Notes under the pieces: generated by a model
Told to the model about the DNA's origin: nothing
Databases searched by the model: none
The model's input: only the letters and a program-made list of their open reading frames with translations
Program-made: the position numbers and the translations under genes
In this document: one piece after another, positions 48,938 to 58,440 of the stretch
How the letters are laid out: each line of letters begins with the position of its first letter
How positions within the stretch are numbered: the first letter of the stretch is position 1
Origin: BD2-11 clade cluster bacterium bin43
GTDB taxonomy: Bacteria; Gemmatimonadota; Gemmatimonadetes; Longimicrobiales; Gaopeijiaceae
Assembly: GCA_002238605.1 (NCBI GenBank)
Contig: MPMR01000024.1
Location: 1 to 63,270, forward strand
Direction: 5' to 3'
DNA length: 63,270 nt

Positions 48938-49432
48938 TCAGGCCGGCAGGCCTAGATCGAGAGAGTACAGAATGTGCTCGACCTGTCGCGCACCCACAGC
49001 GGACAAGGCCCGGTCGATCGGGCGCGCACCGCCCAGCATGGGGTGCTGACAGGTGAGCCATTCCGCAGCCCACTCGTCGTTCCCCCACACATCGGCAGCC
49101 AGCGCGATGATCGACGCCACTCGCAGGACCGTCTCGCCTTCGTCCTCCCTGAGATGTTCCCTACGCTGCAGGGTGGCTCGGGGAACGATACCGTTCACAT
49201 AGTCCGAGGCGCGTCGAACGCCAAAACGCTTGAGCTCGACCTGGAGCAGCTTGACTGCTTCAGCCGGAAGCCCGTCGGCAACCGCCTTGCGAACCGCTTC
49301 CAGGCCGGAGCCGTCCCCGTACACGGGGTTTGTTTCGCGGACCATGCGTCCCGCGAGTTCCTTGAGGCTGAAGGAGTCACCGCCGTCGTAGTGTGGCGTT
49401 GGCATCGTCCCGCTTGTTGGTTTGCCTGCCAT
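48938..49432 (-). CDS. MbcA/ParS/Xre-type antitoxin (DUF2384)
   Basis: Antitoxin for the RES toxin. The 164-aa protein has an N-terminal part that is probably the DNA-binding region (VELKRFGVRRASDYVNGIVPRATLQRR). The C-terminal toxin-binding domain carries VLRVASIIALAADVWGNDEWAAEWL and HPMLGGARPIDRALSAVGARQVEHIL. The ATG at 49432 has GAGGGAG about eight bases upstream. It is the first gene of a two-gene operon with its own promoter and operator-like palindrome. Confidence 0.87.
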   Translation of the reverse strand: MAGKPTSGTMPTPHYDGGDSFSLKELAGRMVRETNPVYGDGSGLEAVRKAVADGLPAEAVKLLQVELKRFGVRRASDYVNGIVPRATLQRREHLREDEGETVLRVASIIALAADVWGNDEWAAEWLTCQHPMLGGARPIDRALSAVGARQVEHILYSLDLGLPA

Positions 49433-49468
49433 AGCGCTCCCTCTCGCGATCGGAAATGTCCAAATGAA

Positions 49469-49480
49469 CGTCAGATGACG
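49469..49480 (-). promoter_or_regulatory. operator-like palindrome of the Xre-RES operon
   Basis: CGTCA and TGACG form a perfect inverted repeat with a 2-base centre (CGTCAGATGACG), placed between the -10 element and the antitoxin ATG. This is where an autoregulatory Xre-type antitoxin would bind. Inferred from position and symmetry only. Confidence 0.45.
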
Positions 49481-49488
49481 ACGATATG

Positions 49489-49516
49489 AACTTATTCCGC
49501 GTCTCGTTCCTGTCAA
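49489..49516 (-). promoter_or_regulatory. predicted promoter of the Xre-RES operon
   Basis: On the minus strand a perfect TTGACA (49516-49511) is followed by a 16-base spacer and TAAGTT (49494-49489). The -35 match is full and the -10 match partial. It points toward the antitoxin gene. Confidence 0.5.
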
Positions 49517-49735
49517 CGGGCAGGACTCGGCAGGGATGCTGTGTCTGGTGACGCGCTGCAGGGGCAATGTCGGATGCTCCCGCGAACCATGCCTTGCGTC
49601 GCCGCAACGCCGGGAGGAATGTTGCCGGGATGACGGTTGCCCCCGATCACCGGCTCCAATCCGTGGTGAGACGGCAACCCGATCGCCGAAAGCGCTCCGC
49701 TTCGGCACATCAGGTACGATGGGAGAAGAGGGACC

Positions 49736-51247
49736 ATGAGAAGGATCGCAGTCATCAGTTCGATCGTGGTCGTTGCCCTGCCCCTGCTCGCATGCACCGA
49801 GGCCGATGCCGGCTCGGCAGCCTCCGCCGATCCCGCGGCGACAGCCGCAGCCCCGGACGGCCCGCCCCTCTACTACCTGCTCAGCGGGCCCGCCAAGCGC
49901 TACTGCTCCGGCATCTGGGTGTCGGAGCGTGACCGCACCGAGGCGCTCTATGGCAGCGTGCTGAACAGCGAGGAGCAGGTGCGCGACTACGAGGGCGGGA
50001 GCCTGGTCTTCGATATCGACGAGGAGCGACGCATCGTCACCGTCTCGCAGGACGGGGTGTCGGCCCGCGCGCGGCACTTCGGCGACCAGGGCTGCGTGAT
50101 CCTCCCGCCCGACACCGACGGGGTGTTCTTCACGCCGCGCGAGGTGGCAAGCGCGCTCCCGGACGCCGAAACCACCCCTTGGCCGATGGGCGACATGCTC
50201 CCGGACGAGCCCCTCCCGGAGGGGGTGGACGGCGAACTGCTCGACCAGGCCGTCGAGACCTTCTTCACCGAGGGCGACAACCGGGCCGCCTTCCTGGTCG
50301 TCCATCGCGGGCGCATTCTCGCCGAGGACTACGGCCCCGGCATCCACATGCACACGCAGCTCGAGAGCTGGTCGATGGCGAAGAGCATGACCGCTACCCT
50401 GATCGGCCGCCTCATCCAGATGGGGCACCTGGAGATCTGGCAGCCCGCGCCCGTGCCCGAGTGGCAGAACTCGCCCGGCGACCCGCGCGCCGAGATTCGC
50501 ATCGCCGACCTGCTGCGCATGTCGAGCGGTCTCCGCTTCAGCAACACGGACGCCAGCCCGGAGCAGATGGCGGCGTCCTTCGTCCCGGGGCAGGTGGACC
50601 ACCGCATGGGCTACGTGGCGCCCATCGACGCCTTCCAGTTCTCCGTCAGCCGCGACGCCGAGTTTCCGCCCAACACCGTCGGCCGGTATCGCAACTCCGA
50701 CCCCTGGACGCTGGGCCATATCGTCAAGCGCACGGTGGAGAACGAGCTGGGCGAGGAGTACCTGAGCTGGCCGCAGCGCGCCCTCTTCGACAAGATCGGC
50801 ATCCGCCGCTTCATCATGGAGACGGATCCGTACGGCAACTTTCTGCTCACCGGCTACAACTACGGCACCGCTCGCAACTGGGCGCGATTCGGGATGCTCT
50901 ACCTCAATCGCGGCATGTGGAACGGCGAACGGCTCCTCACCGAGGAGTTCGTTGACTTCGTGCGTTCTCCTGCCCCCGCCTGGGATGAGCCCTACTACGG
51001 CGGCCTCTTCTGGCTCAACACCGCCGACGCCGAGGGCAGGGGAGGGCGCGTTCCCCAGCTTCCGCCGGACGCCTACAACCCCTCTGGAGCCGGCCATCAG
51101 CGGACCTACATCGTCCCCTCGCGCGACCTGGTGATCGTCGTGCAGAGCCACCGCTCGGCGGCTGCCCACGCCCCCGACCGCACCGACCGCGAGTACGAGG
51201 CGCTCGGCATGGTGGTGAAGGCCGTGGATCCGGGGTGGAGCTGGTAG
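49736..51247 (+). CDS. serine hydrolase lipoprotein (beta-lactamase class C fold)
   Basis: Exported penicillin-binding-protein/beta-lactamase-fold hydrolase. The lipobox is LPLLACTE. After an unrelated N-terminal domain (about residues 40-150), the hydrolase shows the SxxK motif in ESWSMAKSMTATL, the YxN motif in GRYRNSD and LLRMSSGLRF; a KTG-like element is not obvious near the end (SGAGHQRTYIVPSRDL occupies the place). It may act as an esterase or peptidase rather than an antibiotic-resistance enzyme. The length is 503 aa. Confidence 0.85.
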   Translation: MRRIAVISSIVVVALPLLACTEADAGSAASADPAATAAAPDGPPLYYLLSGPAKRYCSGIWVSERDRTEALYGSVLNSEEQVRDYEGGSLVFDIDEERRIVTVSQDGVSARARHFGDQGCVILPPDTDGVFFTPREVASALPDAETTPWPMGDMLPDEPLPEGVDGELLDQAVETFFTEGDNRAAFLVVHRGRILAEDYGPGIHMHTQLESWSMAKSMTATLIGRLIQMGHLEIWQPAPVPEWQNSPGDPRAEIRIADLLRMSSGLRFSNTDASPEQMAASFVPGQVDHRMGYVAPIDAFQFSVSRDAEFPPNTVGRYRNSDPWTLGHIVKRTVENELGEEYLSWPQRALFDKIGIRRFIMETDPYGNFLLTGYNYGTARNWARFGMLYLNRGMWNGERLLTEEFVDFVRSPAPAWDEPYYGGLFWLNTADAEGRGGRVPQLPPDAYNPSGAGHQRTYIVPSRDLVIVVQSHRSAAAHAPDRTDREYEALGMVVKAVDPGWSW

Positions 51248-51262
51248 GACGGCCGGACGACG

Positions 51263-52474
51263 ATGACGAAGCCGTTTCACCGCAAGCCGATTCTCTGCTG
51301 CCTCGTCGCTCTTCCGCTGTGCGGGTTGCCCTCCTTCACCGCCGGTCAGGACTCCCGCCCGCCGCTTGTGGTCGAGCGTGACAGCGCCGGCATCCAGATC
51401 GTCGAGGCGATGCGGCCGCTGTGGGGCGATTCCAGCCTCTGGAGCGTCGGTACGGAGCCGGCCGTCGACCTCTCGCTCTCCGGCACCGGCCCGCCCCACG
51501 AGTTCTTCCGCGCCCGGAGTATGAAGCAACGCCCGGACGGCTCTCTCATGATTGCCGACGGGAGCTCCCAGGAGGTGCGGGTGTTCTCCGCAACCGGCGA
51601 GTTCCTGGGGTCCTTCGGCGGTCGAGGACAAGGTCCCGGCGAATTCAGAAACCTGCAGGCGATTGAGATCGCGGGCGACAGCCTGCTCGCCCTCGGGAGG
51701 GGACGCATCACGGTGGCCGCGCCCGATCTGGCGGTGGTTCGCACCTTCAACCTCGCTCCCTCCACCAACAACCTGCATTACCTGGGCGGTGGCGCGATCT
51801 TGACCGAGAGCTACTCGCCGAGGCCTCAGGGGAATGCCCCCAACGAAGTGAATCGGCATGCCGAGCCTCTGATTCTCTTCAATCTGGATGGGGAGCGGAT
51901 CGACAGCATCGGCGAGACGCGCGGGATCGAAAGCTATGCGTATGTCCGAGACGGAATGGTCGCGGGGGCCCCGCCCCTTTTTGGCAAGACATCTCACATC
52001 GCCGTCCTGGGACAGCGCATCTTCCGGGGTTCGGCGGACGCGATGCAGGTGGAAGAGCTGGATATGTCCGGCAGTCTTGTGCGCATTCTCCGTATTCCCG
52101 GCTATCCGCTGGACCTGAGCGACGCCCAGGTAGCGGCCGAGCGCGATGCCCGTCTCGGGGCGTTTCGGCCGGGGTCGACATCGGTCTTCCGGCGGTTGGC
52201 CGAAGACCTGCCGGACGCGGCGACCCGTCCAGCCTACGCCGAGCTGCTTGTGGATCCCTCCGGTGCGGTCTGGCTGGAACTCTTCCGCGGAGCAAGCGAG
52301 CAGGACCGGCTACGGGCGTGGCTGGTGCTGGACCCGGAGGGGACCTGGCTCGGGACTGTCGAGGTCCCGCGGCGCTTCACGGTAATGGACATCACGATGG
52401 ACACCGTGCTCGGTGTCTGGGAAGATGAACTGGATGTCGAGCATCCGCAGGTGCTGCCGCTGACGCGTAACTGA
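51263..52474 (+). CDS. 6-bladed beta-propeller protein, tandem paralog 1
   Basis: First of three adjacent copies. The 403-aa protein has a Sec-type signal peptide (CCLVALPLCGLPSFTAGQ). The family opens VERDSAGIQIVEAMRPLWGD; propeller motifs are FGGRGQGPGEFRNLQAIEI and IAVLGQRIFRGSADAMQVEEL; the C-terminus is DELDVEHPQVLPLTRN. It is exported or periplasmic; ligand and function are unknown. It begins 16 bases after the serine hydrolase and may be in its operon. Confidence 0.78.
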   Translation: MTKPFHRKPILCCLVALPLCGLPSFTAGQDSRPPLVVERDSAGIQIVEAMRPLWGDSSLWSVGTEPAVDLSLSGTGPPHEFFRARSMKQRPDGSLMIADGSSQEVRVFSATGEFLGSFGGRGQGPGEFRNLQAIEIAGDSLLALGRGRITVAAPDLAVVRTFNLAPSTNNLHYLGGGAILTESYSPRPQGNAPNEVNRHAEPLILFNLDGERIDSIGETRGIESYAYVRDGMVAGAPPLFGKTSHIAVLGQRIFRGSADAMQVEELDMSGSLVRILRIPGYPLDLSDAQVAAERDARLGAFRPGSTSVFRRLAEDLPDAATRPAYAELLVDPSGAVWLELFRGASEQDRLRAWLVLDPEGTWLGTVEVPRRFTVMDITMDTVLGVWEDELDVEHPQVLPLTRN

Positions 52475-52506
52475 AGATGTCCGATACCCCTGGGCGAGGA
52501 ATGACA

Positions 52507-53721
52507 ATGGCTTCACAATCGGCTGTCCGTCTCTGGAGGGCCGCATTCCTCGTGGTCTTCGGCATGGTCTCCTGCTCTCCCGGGGATGCCGGCCCGCCCC
52601 TGGTCGTTCAGCGGGACAGCGCCGGGATCGAGATCGTCGAGGCGATGCGGCCGCTCTGGGGCGATTCGAGCCTCTGGAGCATCGATCCGGAACCCGTCCT
52701 CGATCTGACCCTTTCCGGTTCCAGCCCCGCCCACGAGTTCTTCCGCGTCGGCACCGTAATGCGTCGTCCCGACGGGTCCATCGCGGTGATCGACCGCAAC
52801 TCGCAGGAAGTGCGGGTGTTCACGGGATCCGGCGAGCACCTGGGATCCTTCGGCGGGCCCGGCCAGGGCCCCGGAGAATTCAGCAACCTCCAGCGCATCA
52901 AGCACGCCGGCGACACCCTGCTGGCCCTGGACTATGACGGACGCGTCACCGTGGTCGCCTCCGATCTGGCAGTGCTTCGCACCCTCAACCTTCCTCACTC
53001 GACGACCGATCTGTACTACCTCGGCGCCGGCGCCATCCTGACGGAGTCATACTCGCCGGCAGCGTGGGAGGATGTCGCCAACGAACTGGTTCGGCCCCCG
53101 GAGGCTCTCATGCTCTTCGACCTGAATGGGGTCCGGATCGACAGCATCGGCGAGACGCGCGGGTCCGAAAGCTACGTGTATCGTGACGAGGAACAATGGG
53201 CGGACGCGGCGTCCCTCTTCGCCAGGAGATCCCACATCGCGGTCCTGGGCCGGCGCATCTTCCGGGGTTCTTCCGATTTGATGCAGGTGGACGAGTTGGG
53301 CATGACCGGAACTGTTGTGCGCGTCCTTCGCATTCCCGACTATCCCCTGGCCTTGACCGATGCCCAGGTCGCCGCGGAACGGGATGCCCACCTCGACGTC
53401 GAGCTTCCCCCCGGCATGACGCTTCCTCCGTTCATCCGGCGGATTAACGCGGCATTGCCCTCGCCGGTTGCCCGGCCCGCCTACGCAGAAATGCTCGTGG
53501 ACCCGTCGGCCGCGGTCTGGCTCGAGCTGTACCGCGGAAGAAGCGAACAGGACCGCCCGCAGGAATGGCTCATTCTGGACGCCGATGGAACCTGGCTCGG
53601 AACCGTCGAAGTTCCCGATCGCTTCAGGGTGACGGACATCACCGTGGACGCCGTCCTCGGCGTTTGGCGCGATGAAATGGACGTCGAGCATCCGCAGGTT
53701 CTGCGTCTGACGCGTAACTGA
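52507..53721 (+). CDS. 6-bladed beta-propeller lipoprotein, tandem paralog 2
   Basis: Second tandem copy, clearly homologous along its whole length (VQRDSAGIEIVEAMRPLWGD, FGGPGQGPGEFSNLQRIKH, DEMDVEHPQVLRLTRN). Unlike copy 1 it has a lipobox, VFGMVSCSP, so it is probably lipid-anchored. The ATG at 52507 is chosen because GAGGA lies six bases upstream; an ATG at 52501 directly abuts it and one at 52477 lacks support. About 404 aa. The gap to the third copy is short. Confidence 0.78.
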   Translation: MASQSAVRLWRAAFLVVFGMVSCSPGDAGPPLVVQRDSAGIEIVEAMRPLWGDSSLWSIDPEPVLDLTLSGSSPAHEFFRVGTVMRRPDGSIAVIDRNSQEVRVFTGSGEHLGSFGGPGQGPGEFSNLQRIKHAGDTLLALDYDGRVTVVASDLAVLRTLNLPHSTTDLYYLGAGAILTESYSPAAWEDVANELVRPPEALMLFDLNGVRIDSIGETRGSESYVYRDEEQWADAASLFARRSHIAVLGRRIFRGSSDLMQVDELGMTGTVVRVLRIPDYPLALTDAQVAAERDAHLDVELPPGMTLPPFIRRINAALPSPVARPAYAEMLVDPSAAVWLELYRGRSEQDRPQEWLILDADGTWLGTVEVPDRFRVTDITVDAVLGVWRDEMDVEHPQVLRLTRN

Positions 53722-53752
53722 GATGCCCGACCTCCACGGGCCGGCAATAACG

Positions 53753-54970
53753 ATGTCCTCACCCTGGATCGTCGATCTTCGGGTTGCCGCCCTCCTGCTG
53801 TGTGGGATTGTGTCCTGTTCTCCCCAGGACTCGAGCCTGTCCCTGATCGTCCAACGCGACAGCGCCGGCATGGAGATCATCGAGGCGACGCGCCCGCTTT
53901 GGGGTGAGTCGAGCCTCTGGAGCATCGATCCGGATCCGCTCGTCGATCTGACTGTGTCCGGCACGGGCACGTCCCACGAGTTCTTCCGCGTCCGCGGCCT
54001 CCGGCAGCGGCCGGACGGCTCGCTCGTGCTTGCCGATCGAGCGTCCCGGCAACTACGCCATTATTCGCCTGAAGGGGAGTTCCTGGGGGCGCTGGGTGGG
54101 CCGGGAGAGGGCCCTGGCGAGTTCAGCGACATCCAACAGATCGAATTCGTCGCCGACACGGTGTTCGCACTCGACTCCGGCGGACGGGTGACCGTAGTGG
54201 GTCCCGATATGGAACTGGTCCGGACCTTCACGCTGCCTTTCAGCGTCCACGAAATCCATTCTCCGGGTGACGGGACGCTGCTTGGCGAGTCGCTCATGGA
54301 TCCCGGACCTGTGGAGATCGCGAACCGAATGATCCGTCCCCCGATCGTACTTGGCCGGTTCGACCTGGAGGGCATCCGGATCGACAGCATCGGCGAGTGG
54401 CCGGGACGCGAGTTCTACTCCTTCGCCTTTGAGGACTACTCCGGGAGTAGGCCGCCCCTGTTTGGAAGAGACGCGGAAATCGCCACCCTCGGACCACGGG
54501 TCTTCTTCGGATCCTCGGATCTGATGCAGGTCGAGGAATTGGATCTGGCGGGCAACATCGTTCGCATCCTTCGCGTCCCCGGCTATGACCTGGCCCTTGC
54601 CAGTGCCGAGGTCGCTGCCGAACGCGAAGCCTATCTCGACGTCGATCTTCCTCCGGGCGTCACGCTTCACCCCCTCATCCGGCGAAGCATCGAGGCGCTG
54701 CCCTCCCCCGTGACCCGACCCGCGTTCGTACAAATGCTGGTGGACCCGGCTGGAGCGGTGTGGCTGGAGTTGTACCGGGGATTGAGTGAAATGGACAGGC
54801 CGCAGGAATGGCTGGTGCTCGATATCGGCGGCATCTGGCTCGGGACCGTCAAGGCTCCGGATCGCTTCAGTCTGACAGACATCACCCTGGACGCCGTCCT
54901 CGGCGTCTGGCACGACGAGCTGGATGTCGAGCATCCCCAGGTGCTGCGGCTCACGCGGGGCGAGCCGTGA
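53753..54970 (+). CDS. 6-bladed beta-propeller lipoprotein, tandem paralog 3
   Basis: Third tandem copy with lipobox LCGIVSCSP. Motifs: VQRDSAGMEIIEATRPLWGE, LGGPGEGPGEFSDIQQIEF and DELDVEHPQVLRLTRGEP. The ATG at 53753 places the signal as in copy 2; an in-frame ATG at 53723 is an alternative, and the 30 bases in between resemble the region just upstream of copy 2, supporting a duplication that included the leader. About 405 aa. Function unknown. Confidence 0.78.
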   Translation: MSSPWIVDLRVAALLLCGIVSCSPQDSSLSLIVQRDSAGMEIIEATRPLWGESSLWSIDPDPLVDLTVSGTGTSHEFFRVRGLRQRPDGSLVLADRASRQLRHYSPEGEFLGALGGPGEGPGEFSDIQQIEFVADTVFALDSGGRVTVVGPDMELVRTFTLPFSVHEIHSPGDGTLLGESLMDPGPVEIANRMIRPPIVLGRFDLEGIRIDSIGEWPGREFYSFAFEDYSGSRPPLFGRDAEIATLGPRVFFGSSDLMQVEELDLAGNIVRILRVPGYDLALASAEVAAEREAYLDVDLPPGVTLHPLIRRSIEALPSPVTRPAFVQMLVDPAGAVWLELYRGLSEMDRPQEWLVLDIGGIWLGTVKAPDRFSLTDITLDAVLGVWHDELDVEHPQVLRLTRGEP

Positions 54971-55123
54971 GTCGATACTCGGCCCTGGCCGAGCGTCCCT
55001 TACAGCGCGCGGGACCATCGGTTCCGCCGTCCGCCGAAGCCAGCCACGCTGTCTTGCCTGGTTGGTCGAGCGGCGGCATCCTGAGAATGTGAGTTCACCA
55101 TCCTGTCGCAGGCGAGATGCGTC

Positions 55124-57382
55124 GTGGCGCGATCTGTGCGGCCTCTTCTTCTAGTGGTTCCGGCGCTGGCCGTCACTGCAGCCGCGCGTCCGTCTCCGGT
55201 CGCCGGCCTGCAAGCCGATGAAACGGATGTGCCGGTCTACACCCACGAGCAGGCGGAGCTGGGCGAGGGCGTGTATCGGGACGCCTGCGCCGACTGCCAC
55301 TTGGCGAACCTCCGAGGTGACTTCGAGGCTCCGGAGCTCGCCGGCCGGAGCTTCCGCAGGGCCTGGGGGAACGAGGCTATCGGTGAGCTGCTCGAGAATA
55401 TCCGGTCGACCATGCCGGAGGACGCACCCGAGTCCCTGAGCGACGCGGAGTACGCGGCCGTGGTGGCGTACATCATCAGGGAGAACGGAGGGGTGCTGGG
55501 AGGGGTTTCGCTCGGGGGCGAGCTGGCCGGGGCGGCCACGCCATCGCAGCCCGGGGATGCCTCGGCCCGCACGGGGGCCGACGCGGGCCAGGCGACCGAA
55601 GATGCGCCCGCATCCCAACAAGACATCTCCGCGCCCCCCGTCGTCCCCCCCGTTCCCGGCCGGCCCGGCACCGGTCCCTCGCCGTACGCGCTGACCGGGC
55701 CGCCACCGGGCGGGGTCGGCGAGGTCACCGAGACCCCGACCGGCGTGACCCGCACCTGGCGCCCCGCAGCCCCCGCCCCCGCCTCCGACGCCGACCTGGC
55801 CGATCCCCCCGCGGCCGACTGGCTGCACTGGCGCGGCAACCCGGGCTCGTGGGGGTACAGCCCGCTCGACCAGGTCGACGCGTCGAACGTCCACCGCCTG
55901 CAGCTCGCCTGGTCGTGGGGGATGGAGGACGGGCGCAGCCAGCAGGCGCCCCTGGTTCGCGACGGGGTTCTCTTCCTCAGCAATCCCGGCAACGTGGTGC
56001 AGGCGCTGGATGCGGCCGACGGCACCCCGCTGTGGGAATACCGCCGCCGCTTCGAGGGCGGCCCGCGCGGGCAGCTGCGCACCCTCGCCATCTGGGAGGA
56101 CATCGTCTACGTGGCCACCGCCGACGCCCACATGGTGGCGCTCGATGCCGCCACCGGGACCGTCCGCTGGGAGACCCGCATCGCCGACCCGGAGAAGGGC
56201 TACTCGAACAGCACGGGTCCCATCGTGGCCGACGGCAGGGTCATCAACGGGATCAACGGCTGCGGCCGCTTCTACGAGGAAAGCTGCTTCATCACGGCCC
56301 ACGACGCCCGCACCGGCCGCGAGCTCTGGCGCACATATACCGTGGCGCGGCCCGGCGAGCCCGGCGGCGACACCTGGGGCGACCTGCCCTTCGAACTGCG
56401 CGGCGGGGCCGACGTCTGGATGACGGGCAGCTGGGATCCGGAGCTCGGGCTGGTCTACTTCGGCACCGCTCAGGCAAAGCCGTGGGTGGCGGCGAGCCGA
56501 GGCCTCACCACGGCCGATTCCACCGCCTACGCCAACTCCACCCTCGCCCTCCGCGTCGAGGACGGAAGCATCGCCTGGTACTACACCCACGTCCCGGGCG
56601 AATCGCTGGACATGGACGAGGCGCTCGAGCGCGTGCTGCTGGACGTGAACGGCGAACCGACCGTCATCTCCATCGGCAAGCACGGCATCCTGTGGAAGCT
56701 GGACCGACGCGACGGCGCGTTCCTGGGACTTACGGAGACCGTATATCAGAATATATTGAATATAGATTATAATACAGGCGCCGTTCAATATAGAGATGAT
56801 ATTGCCAACGCCAAGATCGACGAGTGGCTCTCGGTCTGCCCCTCGACCGCCGGCGGCCACAACTGGCCGGCGAGCGGCTACCATCCGCAGTCCGGCCTCC
56901 TGGTCACGCCGCTGAGCCAGAGCTGCATGGAGATCGCCGGACGGGAGACGGTGCTGGAGCCAGGCTCCGGCGGCAACCAGGGCGACCGCGCGTGGATGGA
57001 GATGCCCGGCACGGACGGCAACTTCGGCAAGCTGGCGGCCTATGACGTGGCCACCCTCGACGAGGTGTGGAGCATCGAGCAGCATGCACCCTTCCTGACC
57101 GCGGCGCTGACCACGGCGGGAGGCCTCGTCTTCGTCGGCGACTTCGACCGCTGGATCCGCGCCTACGACGTGCGCACCGGCGAGGTGCTGTGGCGGAGCC
57201 GCCTGGGCACCTCGGTGATGGGATACCCGATTGCCTACGAGGTCGACGGCGTGCAGTACGTGGCGGTGGCGACCGCGCGCGGCGGAGGCAGCCCCTGGCG
57301 CATCCCCACCTTCCTGACCCCGGAGCTGGTGAGTCCCGAGGGGCACAACGCCCTGTACGTCTTCAAGTTGAGCGAGCCCTGA
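55124..57382 (+). CDS. cytochrome c / PQQ-dependent dehydrogenase-like quinohemoprotein
   Basis: Exported redox enzyme. After a signal peptide, residues about 40-120 form a cytochrome c domain with CADCH (Cys55, Cys58, His59) and a candidate Met ligand in STMPED. A Pro/Ala-rich linker leads to an eight-bladed PQQ-type propeller with [74 protein letters not shown] and [21 protein letters not shown]. The natural substrate (alcohol or aldehyde) is unknown. Codons 56741-56806 are strikingly AT-rich. It starts the operon with the two genes that follow. Confidence 0.87.
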   Translation: MARSVRPLLLVVPALAVTAAARPSPVAGLQADETDVPVYTHEQAELGEGVYRDACADCHLANLRGDFEAPELAGRSFRRAWGNEAIGELLENIRSTMPEDAPESLSDAEYAAVVAYIIRENGGVLGGVSLGGELAGAATPSQPGDASARTGADAGQATEDAPASQQDISAPPVVPPVPGRPGTGPSPYALTGPPPGGVGEVTETPTGVTRTWRPAAPAPASDADLADPPAADWLHWRGNPGSWGYSPLDQVDASNVHRLQLAWSWGMEDGRSQQAPLVRDGVLFLSNPGNVVQALDAADGTPLWEYRRRFEGGPRGQLRTLAIWEDIVYVATADAHMVALDAATGTVRWETRIADPEKGYSNSTGPIVADGRVINGINGCGRFYEESCFITAHDARTGRELWRTYTVARPGEPGGDTWGDLPFELRGGADVWMTGSWDPELGLVYFGTAQAKPWVAASRGLTTADSTAYANSTLALRVEDGSIAWYYTHVPGESLDMDEALERVLLDVNGEPTVISIGKHGILWKLDRRDGAFLGLTETVYQNILNIDYNTGAVQYRDDIANAKIDEWLSVCPSTAGGHNWPASGYHPQSGLLVTPLSQSCMEIAGRETVLEPGSGGNQGDRAWMEMPGTDGNFGKLAAYDVATLDEVWSIEQHAPFLTAALTTAGGLVFVGDFDRWIRAYDVRTGEVLWRSRLGTSVMGYPIAYEVDGVQYVAVATARGGGSPWRIPTFLTPELVSPEGHNALYVFKLSEP
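56741..56806 (+). repeat. AT-rich patch with inverted repeat inside the quinohemoprotein gene
   Basis: About 66 coding bases use almost only A/T-ending codons in a gene whose other codons nearly all end in G or C. The patch holds a perfect 9-bp inverted repeat, TATATTGAA (56752-56760) and TTCAATATA (56784-56792), with a 23-base loop. The encoded residues [17 protein letters not shown] still match the expected propeller sequence. Confidence 0.8.
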
Positions 57383-57495
57383 GGAAGCGAATGAGACCCT
57401 GGGTGACGACTGGCGCGTCCACGGTGCCGATCGATGCGTTTCCTGCAGGACGCCGCGCGCTCAATAGCCATCATCGCGAGCGGAGGCCGCGCCGC

Positions 57496-58440
57496 ATGAC
57501 GGCGGCACTCGTCGCTGGCGGCGGTCGCCGCATCGGGCGATGGACGCGCCGTCTCGCGCTCGCGCCTGCGCTGGCCGTCTCCGCGGCTGCCGCCTGCCTC
57601 TCGGCGTCCCTCGAAGCCCAGCTCCCCCGCGCCTCCCAGCAGCGCGTCGCGGAACCCGGCGAAACCCAGTTCAACCTCGACTTCCTGCGCCCCTCGGGCG
57701 GCCCGGTCATCCCCATCTTCGAGGGCTGGTACCGGTTGCCGGACGGCTCATACGCCCTCTCCTTCGGCTACTTCAACGTGAACACCGAGGAGATCCTCGA
57801 TATTCCGCTGGGGGAGGACAACTTCCTCGAGCCGAGCGTCTACGACGGCGTCCAACCCACGCACTTCCTCCCGGTGCCGGAGGGAGACCGCCGTCACTGG
57901 GGTGTCTTTACAGTCACGGTCCCCTCCGACTTCGGGGACGGAGACGTGGTCTGGAGCCTGCGCCACGACGGGCGCACCTATTCCGTTCCGGGACGGATCC
58001 GGAGCCCGCACTACCAGATCAACGGGTGGGTTTTCCCGGGAAGGGAGAGTTCCTCGCCGGTGCTGCGGCTGGAGCGCGATGGCACCGGGGCCCAGGGTCC
58101 TGCCGGCATCTCGGCGGGGCCGGTGAGCGCGAAAGCAGGTGAGCCCGTGCGCCTGGTGGCGTGGGCCCAGCGGGACGGCGTTTTCCCCGATGACCTGCGC
58201 CCGATACACCTCAGGTGGTTCAAGCACCGCGGCCCCGGCCGCGTAACGTTCGGCGAGCCGGAGGCCGAGGTCCCCCATGAGGCGTGGAGCGCGGAGGGCG
58301 GCGCGGCGGTGATCACGGACGCGACCTTCAGCGAGCCGGGCAGCTACGTCGTGCGCGTACTTGCGTACAACCGCATCCCCGAGTTCGAATTCCAGTGTTG
58401 CTGGACCAATGGATACCTGCATGTGGAGGTGGGGCGATGA
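57496..58440 (+). CDS. secreted protein of unknown function in the quinohemoprotein operon
   Basis: A 314-aa exported protein; the N-terminus has a twin-arginine-like basic region and hydrophobic stretch (RLALAPALAVSAAAACLSASLEAQ). The body is beta-rich with FEGWYRLPDGSYALSFGYFNVN, HFLPVPEGDRRHWGVFTVTVP, and a C-terminal Ig-like part (DATFSEPGSYVVRVLAYN). GCGGAGG ten bases upstream supports the ATG. It overlaps the next gene (ATGA). It may be an accessory subunit of the flanking redox proteins. Confidence 0.75.
   Translation: MTAALVAGGGRRIGRWTRRLALAPALAVSAAAACLSASLEAQLPRASQQRVAEPGETQFNLDFLRPSGGPVIPIFEGWYRLPDGSYALSFGYFNVNTEEILDIPLGEDNFLEPSVYDGVQPTHFLPVPEGDRRHWGVFTVTVPSDFGDGDVVWSLRHDGRTYSVPGRIRSPHYQINGWVFPGRESSSPVLRLERDGTGAQGPAGISAGPVSAKAGEPVRLVAWAQRDGVFPDDLRPIHLRWFKHRGPGRVTFGEPEAEVPHEAWSAEGGAAVITDATFSEPGSYVVRVLAYNRIPEFEFQCCWTNGYLHVEVGR

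Larger units (their letters stand above)
49433..49735. other. divergent intergenic region between TA operon and serine hydrolase
   Basis: 303 bases without a gene. The left part holds the minus-strand promoter and palindrome of the toxin-antitoxin operon (listed separately). In the rest no convincing promoter, hairpin or coding sequence for the + strand serine hydrolase is visible. Confidence 0.5.

Noticed and set aside
56741-56806. Variable repeat of a diversity-generating retroelement
   Set aside because: No reverse transcriptase and no matching template repeat are present in the window, and the patch lies within a conserved enzyme core rather than a C-terminal variable domain.
55151-57346. 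731-residue minus-strand frame over the quinohemoprotein gene
   Set aside because: Shadow of a clear cytochrome c/PQQ propeller; no domain is recognisable in the antisense product.
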